Shown here: positions 41,492 through 50,109 of the stretch, piece after piece
Layout of the letters: every line of letters begins with the position of its first letter
Numbering within the stretch: the stretch's first letter is position 1
NCBI RefSeq assembly: GCF_026625765.1
Contig: NZ_CP113062.1
Location: 2,108,001-2,172,000, forward strand
DNA from: Frigoribacterium sp. SL97
Lineage (GTDB): Bacteria; Actinomycetota; Actinomycetes; Actinomycetales; Microbacteriaceae
Direction: 5' to 3'
DNA length: 64,000 nt
Notes under the pieces: generated by a model
Seen by the model: only the letters and a program-made list of their open reading frames with translations
Database searches by the model: none
Told to the model about the DNA's origin: nothing
Program-made: the position numbers and the translations under genes

Positions 41492-43073
41492 GGTCCCCGC
41501 CCAGGGGCGACCCGTCCTCTGGCTCATCGCGTCTCTCACCGCCTGCGCCGTCGTCGCCGGTGTCTCGCTCGCCGGGCTCCACGCACTCGGCCTCACCAGG
41601 ACGGAGCCACCCGCCGCGGCCGCAGCTCCCGAGAAGGCTGCGGTCACCGTTTTCAGCCTCGAGGACAGCCCCGCCGCCAACGTCCTGAACCAGGTCCTCG
41701 CCGCAGCGCCCGCGGAGTGGAACCGCTCCGGCAGCCAGCAGGCATCTGTCGCCGCACCGTTCCCGTTCAACTGCGCCACACCCGGCACCGCCCCCGCGCT
41801 CTCCCAGGGGCAGGACTTCACCGTCGACGGGCAGCCCGTCCAGGTCGTCCTCACCGCGCACACCGCCGGTCTCGCCGCCGAAGCGGTGACCCTGCAGAAC
41901 GCCGGCATCCGCGGCTGCAAGCTCGACACCGACTCCGTCTCCCAGGCCGTCATCGCAGGGCTCGGTTCCGAGGCCTACACCGCGACCGCGCGCCGCGGCG
42001 GCGCCACGGCCACCATCACCACGGTCCGCCGCGGCGACGTCATCAGCTACGTCACTAGCTCGAGCAGGGCCGCCGCCGACACCACCGCACGCACCCTCGA
42101 TGGCCTCCTCGCCGGCCAGCTGGCGAGCGTCTGCGTTGCCGAGCAGTCGAGTGCGGCGGACGCCACCCGATCCCTCTGGGCCCAGGCGACCTACCAGCCC
42201 TTCCAGGCGGACAAGACCGTCGACGTCAAGGACCCAGGCCTGCCGAAGGTCCCCGCCGGCGCGACCTACGAAGCCCGTGACCTCAGCGCCCCAGCTCCCG
42301 CGCCTGTCGCAGCTGTCACCCCAGCTACCAAGCCCGAGTACCCCGTCTGGCCCGCCATGCCCGCAGCTGTCCCGCGCCCCGGCACGCTCACCGTTCCGGC
42401 CGCCGACTCGCCCCACACCACCAGCATCAAGATCCCCGCCGATGACGTCGACGGTCCTGGGTGCGGGTGGGCGTTCACCGGCATGGCTGCCCCTGCGTTC
42501 GACGAGGCAGCAGCGAAGGCCACGACGAAGAAGTCCGTCGAGGACACAAAGGTGAGTCTCACCAGCGGTGTCAAGACATGGTCGAAGAGCGTCCTCGACT
42601 ACTGGGCTGCCTACGACAAGCAGGCAGCCGCCGTCGCCGCGTACGACAGCTACGCCGCCACCGTCACGCAGGTCAACGCCGCGTGGGACGCCATCTCCCG
42701 CCAGTGGGCCACCTACCGCGCGAACCTCGCCGCCTGGCAGAAGCAGGTCGACACCCGAGCGAAGTTCGTCACCGACCAGGCCGCCGCTCAGACGAGCTTC
42801 GATGACGCTGTAGCTGCCTGCGAGACGATGACCGGTGCGGGGAGCGAGCCGGGCACCACCGCCGCGCCGACCCCGTCACCGTCGGGTACCGCGACCCCTC
42901 AGCCGACGTCGGCACCGAAGCCGAAGGCGCTGTCCGAGACCGACAAGAAGCGAGCGATCGCGGAGTGCGTCGTCAGCGTGGAACGTCCGGACATCCTCGA
43001 CCAGGCGCCTCCCTTCGTCGGACCTGAGCCGGTCAAGCCCGCAGACCCGCGACCGGAGGGCCAGCGGGGGTAG
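41466..43073 (+). CDS. membrane-anchored extracellular protein, conjugation-associated
   Basis: 535 aa from the ATG at 41466, overlapping the PBP gene end by 26 nt. One N-terminal membrane helix (VLWLIASLTACAVVAGVSLA), then Ala/Pro-rich extracellular sequence, a paired-Cys region (FNCATPG, RGCKLD), and a long helical part of about 120 residues (WSKSVLDYWAAYDKQAAAVA) before a Pro/Thr-rich tail. Tight linkage to the PBP gene suggests shared envelope function. No family recognised. Confidence 0.72.
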   Translation: MSSSPQTSKVPAQGRPVLWLIASLTACAVVAGVSLAGLHALGLTRTEPPAAAAAPEKAAVTVFSLEDSPAANVLNQVLAAAPAEWNRSGSQQASVAAPFPFNCATPGTAPALSQGQDFTVDGQPVQVVLTAHTAGLAAEAVTLQNAGIRGCKLDTDSVSQAVIAGLGSEAYTATARRGGATATITTVRRGDVISYVTSSSRAAADTTARTLDGLLAGQLASVCVAEQSSAADATRSLWAQATYQPFQADKTVDVKDPGLPKVPAGATYEARDLSAPAPAPVAAVTPATKPEYPVWPAMPAAVPRPGTLTVPAADSPHTTSIKIPADDVDGPGCGWAFTGMAAPAFDEAAAKATTKKSVEDTKVSLTSGVKTWSKSVLDYWAAYDKQAAAVAAYDSYAATVTQVNAAWDAISRQWATYRANLAAWQKQVDTRAKFVTDQAAAQTSFDDAVAACETMTGAGSEPGTTAAPTPSPSGTATPQPTSAPKPKALSETDKKRAIAECVVSVERPDILDQAPPFVGPEPVKPADPRPEGQRG

Positions 43074-43084
43074 GGCGGGTACAA

Positions 43085-43116
43085 GAAGGGGCGGGTGGCC
43101 TACCACCCGCCCCTTC
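43085..43116. terminator. bidirectional terminator between convergent genes
   Basis: GAAGGGGCGGGTGG (43085-43098) and its exact complement (43103-43116) with a CCTA loop, between two convergent stop codons. Confidence 0.75.
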
Positions 43117-43124
43117 CGGCTGTT

Positions 43125-45413
43125 CTACGCGGAGCGTCGCCGCCGTCGAACAATGAGGACGATGAGGCCAGCCAGGATGAGCCCGCTACCCGCGTAGAGC
43201 CAGGGCGCGGCGGCAGAGCCGGTCCAGGCGAGGTCGTCATCGCCGTCAGCTCGAGGGCGGATCACGGAAGCAGCAGGCGTCGCCCCGGGAGTGGGGTTGC
43301 TTGCCGTAGGCGCTGTCGGTGCGGGCTGACCGGCACCGGAACTGGGCTCAGGCTCAGGCGACTCGTCACCTGGGGTCGTTACCGGAGGCACCGGCACTGC
43401 TGCGGCGGCGTTGATGGTCACGGTCGCTAGCTCGCCGACGACTCCTGTGGATGTGACCGCAGCCACGCCGATGATCACCGGTGCCGAGCGGTCTACATCT
43501 GTGACTGTGAAGCCTTCGGAGGTGTTCAGGTCTGAGGTCCCGAGTGGCACATCGTTGACGCTGATGCGCCATCGGTCGGCCAGCTGGTCGCCGGGGCTCC
43601 ACCGGAGTGCAACGGAACTCGTTCCATCGACAGGGTCTGTGGCTGCACCGGTCAGGTCGAGAGGCGCCTGCGGGACAGTCTCCCTCGCAATGGGCCCGTC
43701 AGCGATCGTCACGAACGCGGAGGCGCTGGCGACACCACCTTCGGTGTCAGTGACGCGAACCTGCATGGTTCCGTCGAATGGTGCGTCATAGACATGGCTG
43801 GCTGTCAGGTCGGTGCCCACTTGCTCGAAGATGCCGTCGCCGTCGAAGTCGAAGGACACCTCCTGGATAGCCCCTGACTCCGCATAGGACGCCGAGGCGT
43901 CGAACGTGAAGGTCTCGCCGGGCTGGCCGGCGTACGAGACCAGGGGCAGGAGCACGGTCGGCCGGTTCTGGATGGCGGTCAGAGCGTCAGTTAGTGCGCC
44001 TGCCGTGTCGCCGTCGTCGACGATGACCTGGCCGCTCGTCCCCTCGGCGAGTGGAGCGTAGTAGTCCGCGAGGTAGCTAGGGACGACGGGGTAGACGTTC
44101 ACGGGGTCGATTTCCAGCGACCGAAGGAACACGTCGGCGCTGGTCCAGCCCCCGGCGACGTCGGGGTCATGGAAGTCTGCGTCGGTCAGTACGACGGAAG
44201 CCTTGGTGGCACCGTCTCGCCACTCGAGCCCGTTGAACGCGGTCATGAGGGCGGACAGCAAGGCCTCGGGGGTGTCACCGCCACCGTCCACCGTCAACGC
44301 ATCGAGCGCGGAGGTGAAAGCAGCAAGATCGGTGGTGAGAGGGGTCCTGATGACGCTGACGAAGTCATCTCCAGCGTCCCTGTACTCGACCAGAGCGACG
44401 CGGCCGCGAAGTCCCGTGATCGTCTCGCTCATTGTTCGTGCGTAGGCGCGGGCCGACTCGATCTGGGAGCTCATCGAGCCCGTGGTGTCGATGACGAAGA
44501 CAACGTCGAGCCCTGTCGTGCCTTTGCCGTAGCCAGTCCACGTGATGTCGAGATTGGACCGATCGCCAAGGGTCATTCCGAGGTGCTCGACCGCCTCGAG
44601 CATGCCATTGTCAATGTCGCCACCCTCGAGCGGGTACTTACCGTGCCCTGGGTTTGGCCAAGGGATGACCGTTGACCCGCAGACGAAGTCGTTCAGCTGG
44701 CAGTAGAGGCCTGTCTTGTCCTCGAAACCGGCCGGGAGGTAAGGGTCACGGGCCAAGAGGCGGCCTGCGTCCGTCGTGCATTCCGGAACGGCGCGGCGCC
44801 ACTCAGAAAGGTCTTCGCCGCGGCAGGCGGCCGGGTTGTAGCCCTTGCCCTCGGGAAGGCTGAGCTTCGGGTCGCCGACCAGGATGTTCCACACGATGCG
44901 TTCACGCAGGGCTACCGGCATGTCGGCATACGCCTGCCCGACCACCTGAGCGCCCTGCGAGTAACCGCCCAAGATGAAGAGCATGTCAGGGCATTCGGCA
45001 GCGCGTGCACCCATGTAGGTGACGAGCTCAAGCGCCCCTTCATCGACGCTCCTGCCGTAGGTGAAGGATTCCCCCGCGCTCACGGCAGCTCCGGCGATGT
45101 TGACCTGGCCTACCCCCAAATCCGTGATGGTCACTGCGGGGTAGCTTGCGCCCCCATGTGATTCTGAGCCGAGCTCGTAGAAGGATTGCGTGAGCGGTGC
45201 TTTCACCCGCTTCTCAAGCTGTGTCCGGAAGCGTTCTGCTTCGTCTCGCCTGAGAGGCTGTCCCGAACCGCGAGCGAAGACGCCCTCCACCGTTGCGCAT
45301 CCCTTGTTCGGCGGGTTTTGGGCTGCCGTCGCCGCCGTCCCGGCAAAGACGCCACCCGACAGAAACACGACGACCGCAGCAGCGACGGCAAGACCTTTGA
45401 AACGCTTCCCCAT
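43125..45413 (-). CDS. surface protein: cutinase-like, VWA and PKD-like domains, cell-wall anchor
   Basis: 762 aa. Signal peptide (MGKRFKGLAVAAAVVVFLSG, cut near AATAAQ). Cutinase/serine esterase domain, residues about 35-280, with the nucleophile in LGGYSQGAQVVG. VWA domain, about 300-490, with the MIDAS motif DTTGSMSS near 308. A PKD-like or cadherin-like stretch (FTFDASASYAES, FDFDGDGIFEQ) and a fibronectin-like part follow. The end is a Pro-rich wall spacer, then LAWTGSAAAPWLY, a membrane helix and RRRRRSA, a sortase-like or wall-anchor signal. It may bind or modify the envelope of mating partners or mycolic/cutin-type surfaces; this is inference. Confidence 0.82.
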   Translation of the reverse strand: MGKRFKGLAVAAAVVVFLSGGVFAGTAATAAQNPPNKGCATVEGVFARGSGQPLRRDEAERFRTQLEKRVKAPLTQSFYELGSESHGGASYPAVTITDLGVGQVNIAGAAVSAGESFTYGRSVDEGALELVTYMGARAAECPDMLFILGGYSQGAQVVGQAYADMPVALRERIVWNILVGDPKLSLPEGKGYNPAACRGEDLSEWRRAVPECTTDAGRLLARDPYLPAGFEDKTGLYCQLNDFVCGSTVIPWPNPGHGKYPLEGGDIDNGMLEAVEHLGMTLGDRSNLDITWTGYGKGTTGLDVVFVIDTTGSMSSQIESARAYARTMSETITGLRGRVALVEYRDAGDDFVSVIRTPLTTDLAAFTSALDALTVDGGGDTPEALLSALMTAFNGLEWRDGATKASVVLTDADFHDPDVAGGWTSADVFLRSLEIDPVNVYPVVPSYLADYYAPLAEGTSGQVIVDDGDTAGALTDALTAIQNRPTVLLPLVSYAGQPGETFTFDASASYAESGAIQEVSFDFDGDGIFEQVGTDLTASHVYDAPFDGTMQVRVTDTEGGVASASAFVTIADGPIARETVPQAPLDLTGAATDPVDGTSSVALRWSPGDQLADRWRISVNDVPLGTSDLNTSEGFTVTDVDRSAPVIIGVAAVTSTGVVGELATVTINAAAAVPVPPVTTPGDESPEPEPSSGAGQPAPTAPTASNPTPGATPAASVIRPRADGDDDLAWTGSAAAPWLYAGSGLILAGLIVLIVRRRRRSA

Positions 45414-45448
45414 GAAGCTCCCCCTAGCTGTATTGAGCAGCAGTCAGC

Positions 45449-45898
45449 TTAGGGCGAGGGGCGCACCTCGAGGTCGACATAGCCAACGTCCTGCCCCGTT
45501 GTGGGGGTGCTGTAGCTGATCCGCACGTGGAGCCCGTCGACGACACCTCTGGCTGAGCAGCCGACCTGCGAGCCCAGGCCATTGGGTGGGTTCCGACACG
45601 TTCCCTCGACATCGAGGTCGTAGCCCGCGTCATCGACGAGTTCTTGGAACGACTTCGGGTCAGGCGGCTGCGGCGCCTCCCAGGAAGTGAAGTACGAAGG
45701 GCATGCTCCGCCGTCGAGGCAGAGCAGGGTGTTGCCCTGCGTCTCCTCGAGGGTTCTGGTCCAAGTGGGGGCACCGACGAAGGCTTGGCCCACACGCTCG
45801 ACCTCACTGGCCCCGTGTGCCGACCAGGCAAAAATCCCTGCGGCAGCTGAGGCGATGACCACCACAACTGCACCCATGACGATCAGGCTTGTCTTCAC
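45449..45898 (-). CDS. 149-aa membrane-anchored extracellular protein
   Basis: From the GTG at 45898 (VKTSLIVMGAVVVVIASAAA); a longer frame to 45985 is not needed. One N-terminal helix, then a small extracellular domain with four Cys (LLCLDGGACPSYF, EGTCRNPP, VGCSARG), probably two disulfides. A box-like CCGCGCATGG lies upstream but with a longer gap. No family recognised. Confidence 0.65.
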   Translation of the reverse strand: MKTSLIVMGAVVVVIASAAAGIFAWSAHGASEVERVGQAFVGAPTWTRTLEETQGNTLLCLDGGACPSYFTSWEAPQPPDPKSFQELVDDAGYDLDVEGTCRNPPNGLGSQVGCSARGVVDGLHVRISYSTPTTGQDVGYVDLEVRPSP

Positions 45899-46008
45899 GT
45901 TCCCCCTCTGTCTCACCCAACCATGCGCGGACAGCTCGCGATTCCCCAGCCCCAATCCGGGAGTGGGGCCAAACCCAGCCGTCACGGCCCAGCGCGCACA
46001 GAGGCGGT

Positions 46009-48114
46009 GTGGAAGCGATCCTTCAAGGCACCTACCGACACCCGCAGATCCTCGTGCAGTTCGGGTGGGGCGAGACCCTGCCCTCCGGCCGCCCCGTGCA
46101 GGACTGGGTGAAGGGACTCCCCGGCCGGGTCTTCGACCGCGGCAACAAGACGTGGACCATCACCGGCCTCGGCCCCGACCCGCAAGCCGTCCTCGACCGT
46201 GCCGGCGTCACCCTCGACTACGGCCACATTGGACCTGACTCCGACCTCGACGGCAGGACACTCCCCGAGCTTGTCGACCCCATCTGCATGCTCAAGAAGG
46301 GCGGGCGCCGCGTTCTCGTCCGCCACCGCCTCCTCGGCTACGACCTCGCCGTCGAGCGCCTCGGCCAAGGCGCCACCTGGGACAAGGTCAGCGGCCGGTT
46401 CGAGCTGCCCGTGACCGACGTCCTACTCGGCGGCAGCCCGCGACCAGGCATCATCCACGACCAGCGAGCCATCGACCGCGCCTACGAAGTCAGGGCGCTC
46501 CCCCTCACCCGACCTGAGGACGCCGCGGTCGTCGCCGCCGCTGGCAGCGCCGCCTCGATGGACGACCTCACCGCCGAGCAGATCGCGCACCTCCGCAGTA
46601 TCAACGGCGTCGTCCCCGCCTGGTTCGGGCTGCCGATGTACCCGTTCCAAGAGGTCGGCGCCCTCGCAGTCGCCGCCGGGCACACAGGCCTCTTCGACGA
46701 GCCCCGAGTCGGCAAGACGCGCACATCCCTCGCCGCAGCGACCCTGCTCCGCAGCCACCGCACCCTCATCATCTCCCCGCCGCTGGTCGTCACCAACTGG
46801 GCCCGGAACGCCGAGGAGTCGCAGCTCGCGACGCGAGGCGGCAAGACCGACGGCAAGGTCGCCGTCTTCCGCTCTGGCCGCAAGGAGCCCGAGCTGCCCA
46901 CGACCGGCATCGTCATCGTCAGCGACTCCCTCATCGCCGCGCGCCCCGACCTCCGCCAGCGGCTCATGGACTGGTCTCCGCAGGTGACCATCCTCGATGA
47001 GGCACACCGCGAGAGCACCTACGGCGCCAAGCGCACTGAGGCGGTGCTCGAGCTCGGGCACGCCACCGAGAAGCGTGCGATCGCGCTCACCGGCACACCC
47101 CTGTTCAGCTCCCCCGCCGAACTCGTTCCGCTGCTCGAGCTGACAGGCCACCTCGGCCCCGTGTTCGGCAGCGTCGACGAGTACCTGACGACGTACACCA
47201 AGCAGGACCGCTTCGGCAGGAACCTCCCCAAGAAGAGGGACCTCCCCCAGCTGCAGGCGCTGCTTCGCGAGCACGTCTGGGTCCGCCGCAGCAAGAAGCA
47301 GGTGGGCATCGGCATGCCGTTCACCCACGACCCCGAGGTTGTGGACGTCGACCTCAAGCCGTTCCGGGAAGCCCACCAGGATGTCCTCGACCGCGTCGAA
47401 GACTGGCTGGACCAGTTCGTCGCCGACCACGACCGGAAGCCGAACGACGAGGAGATGGCCGAGTTCTCCTCGGAGAGCATCGGCTTCATCAGCATCCTGA
47501 GGAAGGCCGCCGGCATGGCCAAGCTGCCCGCCGCAGTCCAGATGGTCAAGGACCACGTCCAGTCGACAACCACCTACGTCGACGGCAAGCCCATCTACAA
47601 CCGGCCCCTCATCGTCTGGACCCATCACCGTGAGGTGTCCGAAGCGATGGCCGGAGCGCTCGGCGACGAGGTGGCCGAGTCGGCCATGATCATCGGCGGC
47701 ATGTCGATGACCGCGAAGGACGAGGTCGTTGACCGATTCCAGCGTGGTGAGATCCCCGTCATCGCCTGCTCCATCATCGCGGCCGGCGTCGGGATCGACC
47801 TCACACGGTCCTCCGACGTCATGTTCGTCGAGACCGATTGGACGCCCGCCAACGTGCAGCAGGCCCTCGACCGGGTCCAGGGCGTGAACCAGAAGGCGAA
47901 CGTCACCGCCTACACGCTCATCGCACCCGGCACCCTCGACGAACGCCTGCAGAAGGTTCAGCACACGAAGGGGCAGACGCTGAGCGCTGTCCTCGGAGGA
48001 GACCACGACGTGTCCGTCGCCGAGAACATCGACGAGATGCGGGCCCTGTCCGACATCCTCTTCGACCTCGTGGCCGGGGTCGTGAAGAAGAAGCGTCTGC
48101 CGAGGAAGGTGTGA
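46009..48114 (+). CDS. SNF2-type helicase/ATPase
   Basis: 701 aa from the GTG at 46009, chosen because a degenerate start-associated box (AGCGCGCACA) precedes it by 8 nt and because the 40 codons upstream look random. An N-terminal domain of about 200 residues resembles the HARP/SMARCAL1-like region (QILVQFGWGETLPSGRPVQD and WTITGLGPDP). Helicase core: DEPRVGKTRTSLAA (motif I, near 231), ILDEAHRES (near 328), LTGTPLFSSPAEL, and C-terminal VIACSIIAAGVGIDLTRSSD with ETDWTPANVQQALDRVQGVN. Such proteins remodel or anneal DNA, acting on forks or R-loops. Confidence 0.85.
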   Translation: MEAILQGTYRHPQILVQFGWGETLPSGRPVQDWVKGLPGRVFDRGNKTWTITGLGPDPQAVLDRAGVTLDYGHIGPDSDLDGRTLPELVDPICMLKKGGRRVLVRHRLLGYDLAVERLGQGATWDKVSGRFELPVTDVLLGGSPRPGIIHDQRAIDRAYEVRALPLTRPEDAAVVAAAGSAASMDDLTAEQIAHLRSINGVVPAWFGLPMYPFQEVGALAVAAGHTGLFDEPRVGKTRTSLAAATLLRSHRTLIISPPLVVTNWARNAEESQLATRGGKTDGKVAVFRSGRKEPELPTTGIVIVSDSLIAARPDLRQRLMDWSPQVTILDEAHRESTYGAKRTEAVLELGHATEKRAIALTGTPLFSSPAELVPLLELTGHLGPVFGSVDEYLTTYTKQDRFGRNLPKKRDLPQLQALLREHVWVRRSKKQVGIGMPFTHDPEVVDVDLKPFREAHQDVLDRVEDWLDQFVADHDRKPNDEEMAEFSSESIGFISILRKAAGMAKLPAAVQMVKDHVQSTTTYVDGKPIYNRPLIVWTHHREVSEAMAGALGDEVAESAMIIGGMSMTAKDEVVDRFQRGEIPVIACSIIAAGVGIDLTRSSDVMFVETDWTPANVQQALDRVQGVNQKANVTAYTLIAPGTLDERLQKVQHTKGQTLSAVLGGDHDVSVAENIDEMRALSDILFDLVAGVVKKKRLPRKV

Positions 48115-48116
48115 CT

Positions 48117-48126
48117 GCCGCGCATG
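48117..48126 (+). promoter_or_regulatory. start-associated box before 48135-48395
   Basis: GCCGCGCATG, 8 nt before the GTG at 48135; mini-ORF ATG AGC CCT CCG TGA overlaps the GTGA. Confidence 0.7.
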
Positions 48127-48134
48127 AGCCCTCC

Positions 48135-48395
48135 GTGACCGACACCAACGACCAGCCCGCCGCTGCCACCGAACCCGAGACCGTCCGGGCAGCGGGTCTC
48201 GCTCGAGGTGCCGTCTTCCGCGACAAGAAGGGCGTCCTGTGGCGGGCGGGCGTGCGCTTCTCGGCGCACCGCATCGACCAGAACGGCAACCGCCTCGACG
48301 GGCACCCCTGGCAGCGCCAGGCTGTCTCGGAGGTGTTCGGACCCCTGACGATCGACGAGCAGACCAAGCGGCTCACCGAGACGACAAAGTCGTGA
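48135..48395 (+). CDS. 86-aa basic protein, unknown
   Basis: GTG start set by the box. Reads VTDTNDQPAAATEPETVRAA then a compact domain GAVFRDKKGVLWRAGVRFSA. Small beta-type fold likely. No family recognised. Confidence 0.65.
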   Translation: MTDTNDQPAAATEPETVRAAGLARGAVFRDKKGVLWRAGVRFSAHRIDQNGNRLDGHPWQRQAVSEVFGPLTIDEQTKRLTETTKS

Positions 48396-48397
48396 AC

Positions 48398-48407
48398 GCC
48401 GCACGCG
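48398..48407 (+). promoter_or_regulatory. start-associated box (variant) before 48416-48868
   Basis: GCCGCACGCG, one mismatch to the consensus, 8 nt before the ATG at 48416. Confidence 0.55.
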
Positions 48408-48415
48408 GACGAGGC

Positions 48416-48868
48416 ATGACCAGCCGCTCCTCGGCCCTCGCCACGGGCATCATGGCTGCATACGACGCCTGCCCTTCCTGCCGAGGAAGCAAGATCCGCG
48501 AGTGCTCGAACGCCGAGATGCACAGCCGCATCAGCGGCCTTGACGCCAGCACGCATGCGGTCCTGCCCACCCCGCTGCCGACCCAGCCCGGCATCTACTC
48601 ATCTCAGCCGTTCGACGTCGACGGCTACGTCTACCGCCTCTACAGCGACGGGGTCTGGATGAGCGAGGAGACCAAGGAGCGGCTCTCCCCCGACGCCCTG
48701 CCCCGTGACCTCGTGCGTCTCGTCCCCGTCCGTCCGGGGCTCACCCGCGGCGCCGTCGAAGCCGAGCTGCGCGCAGCCGGTGCGTTCACCGGCACCGGCA
48801 TGCGAGAGCTGACGGACAAGCTCTGGGCGCTCCTGACGATGGAGGAGACCCATGACTTTGTCTTCTGA
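48416..48868 (+). CDS. 150-aa protein with Cys motif, unknown
   Basis: The start at 48416 is backed by the box rather than by a Shine-Dalgarno; an in-frame GTG lies at 48393. MTSRSSALATGIMAAYDACP continues CPSCRGSKIREC, three Cys that may bind zinc. C-terminal helix ends LWALLTMEETHDFVF and overlaps the next gene. No family recognised. Confidence 0.65.
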   Translation: MTSRSSALATGIMAAYDACPSCRGSKIRECSNAEMHSRISGLDASTHAVLPTPLPTQPGIYSSQPFDVDGYVYRLYSDGVWMSEETKERLSPDALPRDLVRLVPVRPGLTRGAVEAELRAAGAFTGTGMRELTDKLWALLTMEETHDFVF

Positions 48869-49136
48869 CCAGCTGTCCGTCATCGACAAGACTGTCGACG
48901 CGCTCGAGCGGCCCGTCGAGACCGGCCGCTACGCCGAGTCGGGGCCGAACGACAGCTTCAACGACGGCCTCACCACGGCCAGGGACGCCATCACCGACGC
49001 CCTCGAGGCCCAGCCCGACCCCATCGACGCGTTCCTAGTCTCCATCCCGCCCCGCATCACCACCCTCGCCGGCCGCGGCGGCCTCCGCGAGTGGGCGAAG
49101 ACCTACCGGCAAGCGGAGGTCGCCGCCAAGCGCTGA
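48852..49136 (+). CDS. 94-aa protein, unknown
   Basis: MTLSSDQLSVIDKTVDALER, mostly helical and acidic, ending in KTYRQAEVAAKR. Overlaps the previous gene by 17 nt, with GAGGAGA upstream. No family recognised. Confidence 0.6.
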   Translation: MTLSSDQLSVIDKTVDALERPVETGRYAESGPNDSFNDGLTTARDAITDALEAQPDPIDAFLVSIPPRITTLAGRGGLREWAKTYRQAEVAAKR

Positions 49137-49154
49137 CCAGCGTCTCAAGGACCT

Positions 49155-49164
49155 GCCGCGCATG
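49155..49164 (+). promoter_or_regulatory. start-associated box before 49173-49406
   Basis: GCCGCGCATG, 8 nt before the ATG at 49173; mini-ORF ATG AGG TCT GCA TGA overlaps that start. Confidence 0.7.
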
Positions 49165-49172
49165 AGGTCTGC

Positions 49173-49406
49173 ATGACGCAGAGCACCCTGACCGCCCCCG
49201 CACCCCTCACCGCCACCGCCCGCGGCCTCATCGTCGGCTCGACCCTCCTCGCCATGGGCATCGCCCTCGGCATCTACCGCTTCGTCACCCTCTCCGCCAC
49301 CACGGACAGCGCCTTCATTGGCAGCCTCCTCACCACCGCCATCGGCGCCAGCATCCTCGCCCGACTCCTGTACCGCGCCACACGAAAGGACCCCCGTGGT
49401 CACTAG
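49173..49406 (+). CDS. 77-aa two-helix membrane protein
   Basis: Helices GLIVGSTLLAMGIALGIYRF and AFIGSLLTTAIGASILARLL. Its end overlaps the next gene's GTG at 49396 by 11 nt. No family recognised. Confidence 0.6.
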   Translation: MTQSTLTAPAPLTATARGLIVGSTLLAMGIALGIYRFVTLSATTDSAFIGSLLTTAIGASILARLLYRATRKDPRGH

Positions 49407-49878
49407 CCCGCCACCGGCGTTCCGCGCCGCCGAGATCGCTTACGCCTGCCTCAAGAAGAACCGCGAGACCACGTGGGCGGGCCTGATGAAGTCCGGCAAA
49501 GACACCAGGCTCACCCCGGAGCAGCTCGCACTCGTCCAGCAGGAGATGCACGTCGTCGGCCAGATGTCGCTCGCGACCGGCCGCAGCGTCACCGTCACCT
49601 ACTGCACCGAGTGCGCGCGCATCGCGTTCCTCGGCTCGTCGGCAACGAAGCCCGCAAAGTGCTCGCTCACCGACGGCTGCACCGGCACCCCGGTGAAGGT
49701 CGCCACTACCCCGCCGAAGGGCCCCGCCGAGCTCGCCACCGCCGAACGTGCCGCCGTCCGGAAGGCCGAGAAAGAGGCCGCCGAAGCCGCCGAAGCGGAG
49801 CCCGGATCGTCCACCGACCCGGCGACCGACCCGGCCACCGACACCGCCCACACCGACGAAGGCGAGGCCACCGAGTGA
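49396..49878 (+). CDS. 160-aa protein with Cys-rich region
   Basis: GTG start at 49396; reads VVTSPPPAFRAAEIAYACLK. Central YCTECARIAFLG, then AKCSLTDGC, four Cys suggest a zinc ribbon. The C-terminus is an Ala/Glu helix followed by repeats TDPATDPATDTAHTD, a low-complexity tail. No family recognised. Confidence 0.65.
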   Translation: MVTSPPPAFRAAEIAYACLKKNRETTWAGLMKSGKDTRLTPEQLALVQQEMHVVGQMSLATGRSVTVTYCTECARIAFLGSSATKPAKCSLTDGCTGTPVKVATTPPKGPAELATAERAAVRKAEKEAAEAAEAEPGSSTDPATDPATDTAHTDEGEATE

Positions 49879-50108
49879 CCACCCCAGCCAGCACGCCCGC
49901 ACCCGACTTCGTCCCGGTGGTCGGCGACCGCGTCATCTACGCCCGCGGCGGCGCCACCGCCTACCTCGGACGGATGGGCACCGTCGTTGAGCCGAAGCGT
50001 CAGAGCCTGCCGTCTGGTCTCCGCGAGGTCTACTTCCCCGAGAAGGGCTTGAACGCCGTAGTCGCCGCCGACGGCCTCGACCCGGCCCCCGAGAGCGCGG
50101 GCAGCTGA
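49875..50108 (+). CDS. 77-aa protein, SH3-like beta fold suspected
   Basis: GTG overlaps the stop upstream (GTGA). VPVVGDRVIYARGGATAYLG, RMGTVVEP and REVYFPEKG look like a small beta-barrel of KOW/SH3 type. Weak suggestion only. Confidence 0.55.
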   Translation: MTTPASTPAPDFVPVVGDRVIYARGGATAYLGRMGTVVEPKRQSLPSGLREVYFPEKGLNAVVAADGLDPAPESAGS

Positions 50109-50109
50109 G

